From: Amoeboaphelidium occidentale
Taxonomy: Eukaryota > Aphelidiomycota > Aphelidea
Direction of reading: 5' to 3'
Length of the DNA stretch: 28,330 nucleotides
NCBI GenBank assembly: GCA_023515795.1
Contig: JALGPX010000131.1
Coordinates: forward strand, 1-28,330
Below are positions 1-11,011 of the stretch, piece after piece; the first letter of the stretch is position 1, and each line of letters begins with the position of its first letter. The notes beneath the pieces were generated by a model that did no database searches, was not told where the DNA came from, and worked only from the letters and a program-made list of their open reading frames with translations. The translations under genes and the position numbers were made by a program.

Positions 1-152
1 CTTGATGGCATCCGATGAATTCTCACCGTTAAAAGCATGAATAGACGATTTAAAACATTTTTGCAGTATTAAGCTGTCATTCTCTTTGTGTCGTGACTAC
101 ATTTCTTAGGTCGCACCTCCGTTTCTTTGCCTTGTGATCGGAGAACTGTGCG
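1..152. other. 5' flank of RSC9, possible divergent gene start
   Basis: This is the leader and promoter side of RSC9. On the minus strand an ATG at 38-36 opens a frame that reads MLLTVRIHRMPS and runs off the window edge at base 1. It could be the first codons of a divergent neighbour, but only twelve codons are visible and no family can be recognised. No TATA-like element is obvious. Confidence 0.3.
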
Positions 153-2131
153 ATGGCAACTATTCCACAACAACAGCAGCTGCACCAACAGAACTTTCCG
201 GTTCCGAATGGGAGCCATATGATGCATCAGCAAATGCAGAGTTCATTTCAAAGGAGACCGCCTCAGCAAATTGTTGGGCATTCGCAGCAGTTATCACAAC
301 CTCCGCCGCAACAATATAAAGAGTATATGCGATTAGAAAGACAAGAAGGTAACCGAACTCAATTCTATCAGTTCATTAATATCAAGAATGGTATCTGGAA
401 GGAGGGCCAAGAAACAGGATTTTGCTTGCCATGAGCTCACATTTGCCTAATGAAGTCGACTGGGCTTTCAACAAATTAATCAAGCTATCAGGTGTATGTC
501 CTGACAACTTTTCTGTGGCTTCTATTCCAGGGCTACTTGATGAGATGCTTTTGCATGCTGAGCCTTTCTTTGCTTATGTTGACAAGATAGCGACAGCGAA
601 CAAAGTGGAAGAGAACTCCATTCTAAAAGCATCAGAAGAGGATGAGGCCCATTTGACAAAAGAATTATTCACTCCTGCACTGGACCTTCAGCCGGAACAT
701 TTGGAAAGGGCACTGCAAGTTTATCATATCGTGAGGAACTTTTCCTTCATTGAGCTCAGCGCTCCGTCTATTTCTAATTGGCGTCAATTAAACAAGTTCC
801 TATTTACAGGTCTTTCATGCCCGATGGATGTTCCATCAAGCAGTGAATTTAAGTTGTATGCTTTGGATACGTTGGAAAATATTGCGCCGCAGTACAAAAT
901 TGATCCTGCTAGCGATCTATTGAAGCATCTACAGAAACTGGTTCATGATAATGACAGAGCCATGATTTTAGGGGCAGTGAGAACATTTTCCCGAATGATA
1001 TCTAATGAGGATAACGAAGACTTTTTCTCGGATTTACCGCCTGCCTTTTTCCAAAGGCTCTTGCAGTTATTGTTTGTTTTTGACGAGGAAATTGTTGCTA
1101 CAGTTATGGAACTTTTGTATCAATATTCAACTCTGATGGGCCATGTTGCATCAAAGATTGTTGATTCCTCGAAAGCTAATGTTGTTCATATTTTACTGAA
1201 GTTCCTAGAATGGAAAACACATTCAATCAAGCCTCGAGCAGCTAGTTATTCCCAACACAGAGTTAGCCAGATTTTAGAAGATCCCCAGAAAAAACATTTG
1301 TACAATTGGTACTTTTCTATGACGTGTTTGTATTCATTTCTTAGGTTGCGCACTCAGTATCAAACGGATCCAGAAGGAATAGTCGTACAGATAGACATGT
1401 ACTCTGCATATGCAAAGCATTGTGCTGATCTCAAGATTGCTGCTCTCAATCTCACCTTATTTATGCAGATCTGCGGACTTACGTTCTCTCAAATTACTAC
1501 TTTCACACATAACCAGAAATTTATCATCAAAGGAATCAAATCAATTAATGAGAGAGGCTCGGGAAATATTATGAGTCTGAGCTCTGATAGCATGGTCATT
1601 CAGGAGGAAAAGGCAGAAGATATGTTCTTGGCGGAAGATGACGGGACTGAATCTCCTTGGAAGACTATTAAAAAGACTTATGCTAAAGATCAGGATAATC
1701 AGCTTTGGAAGGATATTGTGGGTTCACTTAAAGATGGCGATGCCGTATGTTTGTGGAAAACATGCGATTTCACTTCCGATTCCAAACAGAAGCTTGCTCT
1801 ACACATCAAAACTCACTTTCCGTTCTTAAACAGTCATAGTACTGAAGCCAAACAGCGAGACGGAACTTCAGCAAATACACCAAAGATTGTTGGTCAAACA
1901 AGTCATCAAACAGTCGCAATGCAGCAGCAACAAATTGGCGTGCACGAAACAAGTAGCATTCCACTACTTGCTGCTTTAGTTTTACGGAACTTGGCCAGGG
2001 TGAAAGATAATAAGCATCTATTTCTCCCATATGAGTTTGAGCTGCTGAGATTGATTTCTGTCCACAGAACTGAAAGTGTAATACGAGTGATACTTTCAAT
2101 ACTGTATGAAATATCAAATAGCGACAAGTAA
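153..2131 (+). CDS. RSC9: Rsc9/ARID2-like chromatin-remodelling subunit without an ARID
   Basis: Predicted subunit of a SWI/SNF-type (RSC/PBAF) nuclear remodeller. Exons are 153-348 and 387-2131, with a 38-nt phase-1 intron (donor GTAACC, acceptor ATCAAG), giving about 646 residues. The first 55 residues are rich in Gln and Pro. After the splice, the frame opens upstream of the first in-frame ATG and reads RNRILLAMSSHLPNEVDWAF, which matches the conserved block of Rsc9 and ARID2, so the intron is well supported. A long helical-repeat region follows, then one C2H2-like finger (CLWKTC followed by HIKTH), and near the C-terminus the family block PLLAALVLRNLARVKDNKHL. Only about 65 residues precede the conserved core, too few for an ARID domain, as in yeast Rsc9. 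The stop lies 19 nt from the convergent uL1m stop. Confidence 0.85.
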
Positions 2132-2149
2132 CGGTTGAAAGCGAGACGA

Positions 2150-2155
2150 TTTATT
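2150..2155 (-). terminator. AATAAA containing the uL1m stop codon
   Basis: On the minus strand GCATCAATAAATCG ends the uL1m frame: the TAA stop is inside AATAAA. The 12-mer GCATCAATAAAT recurs after GMPPA. Confidence 0.45.
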
Positions 2156-2887
2156 GATGCAGATTGCTATCAGTCTTGAATAGAATTTCCGGTGTTTCCT
2201 TAGTCTTTAGAACTAGCTTTTCTATGAATTTATCTTTGTTGCCTTTTTTGATACTTTTAATTTCCTGTAAAAATGTCTCAATGTTCTCTACTAGCTGCTG
2301 ACTGCTTAATCCAACTTTTCCAATAACAGTGGATATGAATGCGTTTGAATCTGCCTTGAAGACAATAGCGTCAGATTGCGTCTTGAGAGCACTGATAACA
2401 TTGGCAGTAACTGTGCCCTTCTTCTCAGTTGGCATAATACCGCGTGGACCAAGAATTCTTGCGAGAGGTTTAGTGATTTTCTTGTACATTTCCGGAGTTG
2501 AAATCACCCTGTCGAATTGAAGCTCATTATTCACAACCTTCTCGATAAGCTCTTCGCCTCCCACGATGACATCAGCGTTCTGCTTCTTGAGCACATCGAT
2601 GTGATCATTGTCCTCTGTGAATATCAAAGTTCGCGTCTTTAAGAAACTGTGCGGCAATACAACGATTCCTCTAAGTTCTTTTCTACAACATATTAATAAG
2701 TTACTTAATTATCCAGAAGTTACGCAGCAGAATCATTAATGCTACATTGAATATCCAAAGCGACAGGATGATCTTTGCGACCAACAGCCAGAGACTTGGT
2801 TATATGAGCAGCATCTTTCAGACCAATAAGAGCCTGTGGGATTGAGTTGACAGGATGAGCGATCTTCAATTTGGCCAAGTTGAACAT
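2151..2887 (-). CDS. MRPL1: Mitochondrial large-subunit ribosomal protein uL1m
   Basis: Bacterial-type L1 of the mitochondrial ribosome. Exons on the minus strand are 2887-2724 and 2682-2151, with a 41-nt phase-2 intron (donor GTAACT, acceptor TTGTAG). Splicing restores KELRGIVVLPHSF, the RG.VVLPHG signature of L1. Further on, KPLARILGPRGIMPTEKKGT is the hallmark L1 loop. The product is about 231 residues. The start is uncertain. ATG 2887 is the first Met in frame, and the same frame is blocked by a TGA further upstream. Alternatively, ATG 2954 could be joined through a 28-nt intron (2913-2940, donor GTGGCG) to give a basic leader MRRKRILRTTRKN, which would suit mitochondrial import. The stop codon TAA sits inside an AATAAA hexamer. 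Confidence 0.85.
2179..2184 (+). terminator. AATAGA hexamer downstream of RSC9
   Basis: TTGAATAGA lies 48 nt after the RSC9 stop, inside antisense uL1m coding sequence. It is one of seven AATAGA sites near 3' ends and a candidate poly(A) signal. Confidence 0.35.
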
Positions 2888-2992
2888 ATTTTTGCGTGTC
2901 GTTCTCAGAATTCTTGTTGGGCCAGAAAAATGATCGCCACCGTTTGCGGCGCATCAATTTCGTTTCCAGCAATACTGTAAAACGAGCTTAAA

Positions 2993-5900
2993 ATGGTTGC
3001 AGAAACTCAGCCAGATGAGATTGTTTACGAGGAAGAAGTAAAAACTGTCAGCGAAGGGGCTAAGGAGTTTCGGTCTCAGGAAGTTGTGAAGGACTCTGAG
3101 TTAACGTCATACGAAGAAACTAATCCAGTTACAAATGGATTAGCTACCGAGCAAGGTCATTCCTATAAGGATGCTACACCCGAGAAGAACTTGTCTAGCC
3201 TTAACAGCGATAAAGAATCTAACGAACTGACTGTCCAAGTCTCGCAATCGATTAAGGATAAGACGCCGCCGAAGCAAGACTACGATTCTATGTTTCCTGC
3301 TCTGACTCCTTCTCACAAAAATTCGACTGTATCTAATGGAAAATCTACGTGGGGTAGGGGTAATACATCCGGAAGTCAAAGTACAGAGTCTAGTGGTGAT
3401 GTTCGCAGTGCAAGTTCGAAGAATCTACGGTTTCAAATACCTGAGAGCCAAATGTCAGGCCCTATTTCTACGTTTTCTAATTATTTGCTTGACTTGCAGA
3501 AGGATCATCAAGTCAGAATTGACATATCCACAATTAAGTCTACTGGATCTCTGGCCTTCATTATTTCACCTTCAAACTTGTCATCAAATGTTACGGATGA
3601 TGTTCTTAAATTAGTAAGAAGAAAGATTGTCAGTAAAATATCAAAAAAGTTGGAGGCCAAGATTACAGTTCCGTCTCACCTTCTCAAGTTCGTCATTGGT
3701 AACAAGGGAAAGTCTCTGAGCGAAATTCGTCAGGCATCTAGCTGCGACATCAAAGTCCCTAACAAGATGGATTCTACCGATGAGGAGGAGGAAGCTTTCA
3801 AAGAAATATCAATTGTTGGAGATTTCGACGGAGTTCAAACTGCAAAAGATTTGATTCAGAAAATTGTTGATGATAAGGAAAGCAAGATTGTAACAAAGCT
3901 AGAAATTAAAAGGGCTTATTTGCCTTTCTTGTTTGGTTACGAAACTGATACAAAGGCTCTAGGAGATAAATACAATGGTATTAGCGTAAGAGTTGCTGCA
4001 TCATCAGGCGAAGACGTTGCTGAAGTTGTTTTATCAGGAGAGAAAGATGATGTCAATAACGCATGTATGAACATTGAGAAGAGCTACAGCGAAATGCAAA
4101 GAAAGTACAAGACACTCTCTATTTCCATTAAAAAGAGACAACATCGATTTTTAATTGGTCCCAAAGGACAGAATCTTGCTGAAATACTTCGAGAAACTGG
4201 TTGTTGCGTTGAAGTCCCTTCTCAACAGAGCTCTGATGACTCTGTTACAATACGTGGCCCTGAAGCGTCGTTAGTGCTGGGCTTGCAGATGGCTTTGGGA
4301 AAAGCAAACACTGTTTGGATAGAAGAGCTCGAGATCCCATCATCTCCTTTTGGTAAGTTCTGCTGGAAATACTTGTTGTACAAGGAAAGAACTGTCGCTC
4401 TAAGAAAATTGGAACAAGACTTTTCGGTTCAAATTTTTATGAATCAAGCCGCAGAGAATGATTTAGGAAGTGGAATGATCGAAATACAGGGAAAGAAAGA
4501 AGAAGTCCTCAAGGCCAAGTCTCAGCTAGAATCACTGATCAAGGCCGTGTCTGCGTTTTCGTTTAGGGAAGTTCAGCTTGCTCATGAACTTCATCGTTTT
4601 ATTTTCCAGAAAACTAATTCAAACCTTCTTGCAAATGTGAAGTTGACATTGATAAAATTAAAGAATGGTACAAGGCTTGTTGATGCTCTGAAAGAAATTG
4701 GAGTAGAGCTCATTGTTCCTCCTTCAAATAATATCAATTTGAATTCCGCTGCTGTTTCTACTGCGATTAAAACCGAAGAAGAGTTGGATCGCGTTATTCT
4801 CTTCGTTAAAGAGCTTGACATGAAAACTCTCACAAAGAAAAACGGCAGTGCGGATCATTTCTTGCAAGATGTGGTGTCTGAATTTTTGTCTGTCATGTCT
4901 AAACTTGGAGAGCTGGTTACTTCTCCGATTCGAATTGAACCCAAGTTTCACGCAAGGTTAATCGGTCATCACGGAAAAGGCGTGCAAGATATAAATGATT
5001 ATGTCAAATCAAAGAATGGACCAGATGCTGTAGTTTCTGTAAAGTTTCCGAATGTTAACGAAAAAGTCGACTCAGATAATGCAGACGTCGTAGTTGTTAG
5101 AGGTGTGGATAGGGATGTTGAAGTTGCTGTTGAGCACATAAAAAAGCTAGTCGAAGCATACCGTCATCACGACTTTCTCCATTCCCACGAACAATCATTG
5201 GAAGTTAAAGAGCCTGTATTCAAAAAGCTTATCCAAAAGAGTTCAGCTTTTTTCCAACAGATCCGAGAAAATCCTAATGTTAGGCTTAGTTTTAATGACA
5301 AGGATAAGAACACGATTGTAATTCATCTTCAAGGTGTGAAGAAGGATGTTGAAGTAGTTCAAGCGGAAATCAAGAAGAAGGTTGAACGCCAATCTAATGA
5401 AGTTACACTCAAAGTGAAAATCGATCCTCAGTTTCACGGCGTACTGATCGGGAAAGGAGGGCAAACCGTCAAGCGTCTGGTTTCAAAATACGAAGTTAAT
5501 GTCCAATTTCCTAAAACAAATGCAGTCTCCGATGACACGCAAGATGAAACACCAGATGATCCACATCATGTCACAATAATAGGATACAGCAAAGATGCCG
5601 AGGCCGTGAAGCAGGAATTATTAGATTTAGTCAAATGGGAACAGGACCACGCACATTATTTGGCTTTCTTAGTCTCTAAATCGACTGTCAAAAGTTTATT
5701 GTCCAAGAACGGTTTTGGACTTGAAACATTGCGTGCGAAACTGGAAAAGAAAAGCTCTGATTTGACTGGAGTCGATTTTGTTGATGGATTGAAAGAAAAG
5801 GAATCAACAGAGAAAAAGATAGGCGCTTCACCTGGAAGTTATGAAGGAGCAGATTTAATTCCAGACGAAGATCGTTCTCTTTGCGTTCTTTCTGGTGCAA

Positions 5901-7152
5901 AGGATGTTTTAAAGCAATTTAAGGAGATGATGATGAAATACGAGAAAGAGGAACCCGTCTATGTAGTCGCACAGGCCACAATTAACTCTCAAGTGTTCTC
6001 ATGGTGGGTTGGATCCGGGAAAATGAGATACAAGAAGCTTTTGCTAGCAGCGGCATTTAAAACCAAGCCAAACTTGTTTTCTGGAAAGAAAGTTCCTAAA
6101 AATTTCGAAAGCTTGGCAGAATGGGTGTCGCTGGCTGCAGATGATGAATTCATTAGCTTTGTAGAAGAAAATGCTTGCAAGGCATCTTTTCCTCCCAAAA
6201 ACAAAGTATTGGAAGGCCAAGCGAATAGTATTAACATTCGAGGAGAAACGAAAACGGTGGAATGTTTTAAAGAATTATACGAGAATCTAAACCAGAAGCT
6301 CATGCGTGACAGATTTCCGCTAACAAAGAAACATATTGGCAGAGTTGTTGGTAGCGGAGGCCAGCAGATTTCTCAGTTGAGAACAGACTTTGATGTTGAC
6401 ATTGAAATTTCTGCTTCTAATGAATCGAAAGAATCTGAAGAAATGATAAGCCTTATTGGTTTAGAGGACAACATTTCTCGCTGCAAGGCAAAGATTGAAG
6501 ATCTTATCAAATCTGCTAGCAGCGTGGAGCAATTAAACGTTGTGGAGCCCCAGGCACAGAACCAGTTCTCTAAACATGTGACGGCCCCAAGAAGGCTATT
6601 TCGTCATATCGTCGGTCCTTCTGGTACGGTTGCCAACCAAATAAGGTCTGAGTTTAATGTTCAACTAATCATTCCTAATCCAAATTCAAAAGAAACGGAC
6701 ATTAAAGTTGTTGGTGAACCAAGTAATGTGGAAAAGGCAATAATTAGAATTAACGAAATTTTGGCGAAGCATGTAAGCTCGTATTAGTCAATTTAATATT
6801 TTAGGACTCCAAGACATATTCAAAAACAGTTCATATTCCTTCCAAGTATCATTCATTTCTAATCGGCAAGCGAGGAGCAACTGTTCAAGAAATAAGAGAC
6901 AAAGTTTTCTTGGCGTTTCCCGAAATCAATTCGCCGCTGAATCTGGATATACAGTTTTCAGGAAAGTCTGGAAAGACAGCTTCGCAAACGCAGAATGGAT
7001 CTGAAGATGGGGGTGCAATAACTATTAAATGCAGTTCAAAGAAGGCTGTTGATCGTTGTGAGAAAATGCTGCTAGATATGGCTAAATCCAAAGGTTACGA
7101 AAATGAGTCTACGGCCATTGGAAATCGAGTTGAAAAAGCAGCCAAAAGCTGA
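2993..7152 (+). CDS. SCP160: Scp160/vigilin multi-KH RNA-binding protein
   Basis: Polysome- and ER-associated RNA-binding protein of the vigilin family. Exons are 2993-6772 and 6805-7152, with a 32-nt phase-0 intron (donor GTAAGC, acceptor TTTTAG), giving about 1375 residues. The acidic, Ser/Thr-rich N-terminus carries YDSMFPALTPS, like the short N-terminal motif of vigilins. Canonical KH GxxG loops are visible at about 236 (GNKG), 389 (GPKG), 658 (GHHG), 820 (GKGG), 1120 (GSGG), 1208 (GPSG) and 1281 (GKRG). Further KH-like folds without GxxG lie between them, as is normal for Scp160. The last KH (HSFLIGKRGATVQEIR) exists only after splicing; retaining the intron would end the protein before it. 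The ATG lies 105 nt from the assumed divergent uL1m start, and the stop 33 nt from the SDA1 stop. Confidence 0.92.
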
Positions 7153-7168
7153 GAGCTAAGTCTAATCC

Positions 7169-7174
7169 AATAGA
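7169..7174 (+). terminator. AATAGA hexamer downstream of SCP160
   Basis: CCAATAGAATAATTG lies 17 nt after the SCP160 stop, in the 33-nt convergent spacer. It is a candidate poly(A) signal by recurrence. Confidence 0.35.
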
Positions 7175-7185
7175 ATAATTGGAGT

Positions 7186-9257
7186 TTAATACTGTTTTTT
7201 CTGTCTGTCAATATGCTCCCTGAGCTTTCTTTGCTTTGATCTCAGTGACATCTTCTTCTTCGCCTTCACAGATCTCTTATGGATCATCATGAGGAAGTTC
7301 TTATTCTTGGCTTTCTCTTTGTTTGTTGTGCTTCCGCGTTCTCCGCCTTTCTTGCTGCCAAACTTTGGCCTATCTTTTCTGCCCTCCATAACTGAAGCAA
7401 TTCTTTCTTCTTTGGTTTGTTTAGCTCGTTTGATGGACCTTTCAATTTGTTCCTGCTTCACAAACACAGAATCTTCATTTTCTTCGCTTTCTTCTTCCGC
7501 ATCAGAACCATTAGTTTGAGCCATGTTCATGAAATCCTCGTCAGTCAAAAACTTGTTGGCTTTGAGCACATCAATCTTCATGTCTGAATTCTCAGAAACA
7601 GTCTCGGGATTCTTCTCCATTTCTGAAATTTCTTCCATTTCTTCTTCGTCTAACTCAGCTTCGCTGATTATTTCTAATTCCTCGCCAGAGTCTTCTTCAA
7701 TATCAGAAACTTCGGCATCGACTGATTCGTTGCTGGCGATTCCTTTTCTTTCGGAAGCGAGCTGCATGGAAGCTTCTTTGCCTCTTTCTTTCTTTGGAAG
7801 CAGTTCCGGATCTACTTCTCTGAAAAGTCCGATAAGGGAACGAGCTGAAGCCATGACACCCTTATCGCGGTGGCTTTTGAAGTCTACTAAATAGGACAGT
7901 GTTTCGGCATCCATTCCCAAAGTTGATCTTACGCATATTTCTCGAATAGTGTTTAACCCTGCAGTTATCACCTCCGCTGAATATGTTTCGGAAACAAAGA
8001 ATTCGACCAATGTCTTGATCAGCAACTCCAAACCGTCTGACGGAGCTAAATCGTGACAACTCTGTGCAGCTATAGCTAAAATAATAACAATACTTTCTTG
8101 ATGAGGCCTCATATATCTAACAATGTAATTATAAAAGTTAGGGAGAATCAATTTGTGAGCGCCAACTAATCGAGAAATGAAGTTCATCAAGAGTAATCGA
8201 ATGCTAAACGGCAAATCCTTAATTATCACCGCAGATCCTTCTTTTGTCATTTTTCTGTCAGAGCCACATAGTCTTGCGTTTAATTTCTCAGCAAGACCTT
8301 GTGGATCTAAAACAAAATGGACAGGAGATAATTTCCTTCCTGGCGCGTTCTCTGCCCTATTTTCCTTCTTCTTGATGGTCTTCATTATTCTCTGCATGGA
8401 TGATTTCTTGGCCTTTGTCTTTTTGGTGACATTATTACGGAACTTAAGCTTAGTTAAATCGTAAGGAGAATCTTCTTCATCGTCCGAATTGTTCACCTCA
8501 TTCGAGCTTTCCGATGTGAAGAAATGCAAAGCAGTTGCCATAACAGAGTTAGAGTCAGAGAAACACCCTTCTGCGATAATTTGGACACATTTGCTGTCGT
8601 TCCACACATCTTTCTTGTATAATTGTATGCAAAGATCAACGCACAGTTTTACTCCAGCATCATAGTTTTCATCAGCTGTATTACTCTCAGATTTCTTATC
8701 ACGAGACGAGCGATTCTTTGAAACTATTTGATCAAGTAACATGTTCTGTGCTGCCTTGTTAAGCTTTACATTCTTGCTCTTCTTGTTGGCAGCCTTGATT
8801 GTGCTCAAAGCGAAGTTAAATATCATTGCGCGCATCTGCTTGTCCTTGCAACTTATAATTGAGAACAGCAACTTTAGACACGATATCTGATCAACAATGC
8901 TTCTGTTTGTGAGGAATATGAGCCCATGAACAATCGCTGATCTTACATCAGGATCCATAATCGCGTACGAAGACGATAATGCATTCGTTAACAAACCCGG
9001 AAACTCCTTCAGTTCCTCCGGATACAAAGGGCAAACCTAAAACATTATTGCGCATTAAGTCATTTGAGGATTACGTTCGTGATGAAGTTGATCAACTCGC
9101 ATAGTTCCTTCGACTCCTCGTGTGGTTGCATCTGGAAAATCTCGAACATACTCTTAAAGTGATGCCATTGCTGGAGAAACTCCTCGCGGTAAGACACTTT
9201 GTCGCGTTTTATTAAGTTCTGGAGCTGTTGAAGATTGAACAGGAAATTCACAGACAT
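7186..9257 (-). CDS. SDA1: Sda1 60S ribosome biogenesis protein
   Basis: Nuclear and nucleolar factor for pre-60S assembly and export (SDAD1 in animals). Exons on the minus strand are 9257-9075 and 9036-7186, with a 38-nt phase-0 intron (donor GTAATC, acceptor TTTTAG), giving about 677 residues, close to the human length. Splicing joins INFITN to [16 protein letters not shown], the conserved YPEEL block. The N-terminal half is an all-helical repeat region. A strongly acidic Glu/Asp stretch follows the middle, and the tail is very basic ([20 protein letters not shown]), as in Sda1. ATG 9257 is chosen because the frame further upstream opens with TTG. It starts 17 nt after the TAPT1 stop on the same strand, leaving almost no room for separate UTRs. 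Confidence 0.93.
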
Positions 9258-9274
9258 GGTGCACAAAAAACTTC

Positions 9275-10990
9275 CTAGAGCATAAAAGAATGGATACTTG
9301 CATCTGAAGGCTGAGACACATATTGTTTCATGTTTCCGTCTTTCTTGTTACTTTCATTTGCACCCTGAGCGCGGGAGAGCCTTCCAGGTAACTTTGGTGA
9401 TCGAAAATTGTTTCGAGCTGCATTATCATGATGTTGCTCCTTGTTGATATTGTTCAAAAATCTGCTGGATATCAATTGCAGGAAGATGTACAAGAGAAAC
9501 TTTGCAGCTAATAAAGAAGCCCATATAGACACTAACAACAAAAAGAACTTTAGAGCGTAGTAAAATATGGATGCGGTGCTCGAACAGTCCAAAATACTTG
9601 TCATACTTATTGTTTGTATGGTAATACGTAAGAGCACGCATGCTATAGGCATTGAGGGAAACTCCAGCCTTCTAAAAGCGAGCTCTGAAGTAGTATTAGA
9701 CTCAAAGTAATATTCTTTTGCTAATTCTAGTAGAAAATGGCCGTAAACGTAAGGATTGAAACCGTTGAAGCGTGTAATGAATGCATGTTTAAGCCAGTCA
9801 ACAAACACCTCTGTAAGCATTATTATGATAATAGGATACACGAGCGCATCGAAAATACTCTTGTAAGATCCAAAATCAAGTGCGTAAGAAAACGGCTGAA
9901 TCATAAATGCATACAAGCCGTTAGGAATATTAACCGTCAGTACTTTGATTACTATCCAAGGTAAACCGGTAACAAAGTTAATAAAACTGCCTTTAAAAGT
10001 CATGTCACCCAAAAATTGAATGTCAAATCCATTTTCGGGCCAGTAGCCGTATCCTAACTCAATTATGTTCCGTAAAGTTATTAAAAACATAAAGACAGAC
10101 AGTCTAAATCTTTCAACTACATCGCTGCATCCTATCTTGAACAGTTGAGAGCCATCAAACTTTTTAAATACACTTCCCTTAATCTCAACAAACTGGTTAC
10201 TGACAAGCAAAGTTAATAGCGCATTGTTATGGCTATTCACTGCTACATTCAGTGTTATAACCTGATAAAACAGAACCATAGAGTGAACAACAAGATAGAT
10301 TGTCCCCAGTACAAAATGCTTAATAGTTGACATTTGGCTAAGGCTTTCTTGTCCGTCGGCATCAAGCGAGTATCGAAGGAACAAACTTTCTAATATATCG
10401 GAGCCAAAAGATGTACATAATCTATCAGCAATTTCCAGAACGTTAAATATAACGTAGAGTTTCAGTACTGACTGTCCCCTGATGCTATGGTACAAACGAG
10501 ATGCGTCGAATAATCCCATAATATAAACTCCGGCTCCCAAAAGAACCAGTTTCATCATATCAGACTTCTTCAGACGAACACCGGCAGATCTAACTGAAAC
10601 GCTATACAGATTGATCAATACTCTTAAGGGTAGAATAGCGAATATAGATAAAAACGTATCGAGGCAAATCAAGTATCCGTAAAACATGAACCTTTCTAGC
10701 TGCCACGGAATTTGTAAGAAATTCTCTATCCGCTCCTTCTGAACTTCAAAATCCTCTGTAGCCGCGAACGCTTTTGAGCCTACTTCCTTGTGGTAGAAAT
10801 CTGTGAAAGACTTTACAAGACTGAATGAAGCTGGAGCCTGGTTCTCAAACTGATCCAAAACTCTGGGTATTTCCATAGACTTAACACTTCTCGCATCATC
10901 TATTTCATTTAAATGTTCAAGGTTTGGTGAGATTATGTTGGCTGCGGGCGAAGAGGGATATGAAAATCGTGTATTGGTTGGACTCTCCAT
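9275..10990 (-). CDS. TAPT1: TAPT1/Emp65-family multi-pass ER membrane protein
   Basis: Member of the TAPT1/Pod1/Emp65 family (DUF747) of ER membrane proteins linked to quality control and, in animals, to cilia and collagen disorders. It is a single exon of 571 residues. The N-terminal 100 residues are soluble and Ser/Pro-rich. The core contains the family signature [20 protein letters not shown] followed by [16 protein letters not shown], and several hydrophobic segments alternate with short loops up to about residue 520. A Ser/Asn-rich polar tail follows. ATG 10990 is preceded by only 21 nt after the GT49 stop, and the TAPT1 stop lies 17 nt before the SDA1 ATG. The three minus-strand genes are therefore packed like a cluster, though their functions do not obviously match. 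Confidence 0.9.
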   Translation of the reverse strand: MESPTNTRFSYPSSPAANIISPNLEHLNEIDDARSVKSMEIPRVLDQFENQAPASFSLVKSFTDFYHKEVGSKAFAATEDFEVQKERIENFLQIPWQLERFMFYGYLICLDTFLSIFAILPLRVLINLYSVSVRSAGVRLKKSDMMKLVLLGAGVYIMGLFDASRLYHSIRGQSVLKLYVIFNVLEIADRLCTSFGSDILESLFLRYSLDADGQESLSQMSTIKHFVLGTIYLVVHSMVLFYQVITLNVAVNSHNNALLTLLVSNQFVEIKGSVFKKFDGSQLFKIGCSDVVERFRLSVFMFLITLRNIIELGYGYWPENGFDIQFLGDMTFKGSFINFVTGLPWIVIKVLTVNIPNGLYAFMIQPFSYALDFGSYKSIFDALVYPIIIIMLTEVFVDWLKHAFITRFNGFNPYVYGHFLLELAKEYYFESNTTSELAFRRLEFPSMPIACVLLRITIQTISMTSILDCSSTASIFYYALKFFLLLVSIWASLLAAKFLLYIFLQLISSRFLNNINKEQHHDNAARNNFRSPKLPGRLSRAQGANESNKKDGNMKQYVSQPSDASIHSFML

Positions 10991-11011
10991 GGAAACAAAA
11001 AAATAAGCGTT

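Noticed and set aside
2742-2972. 76-codon minus-strand frame over uL1m exon 1
   Set aside because: It is in a different frame from the conserved uL1m reading and reads as Ser/Arg/Cys noise. Only its ATG at 2954 is kept as an alternative start.
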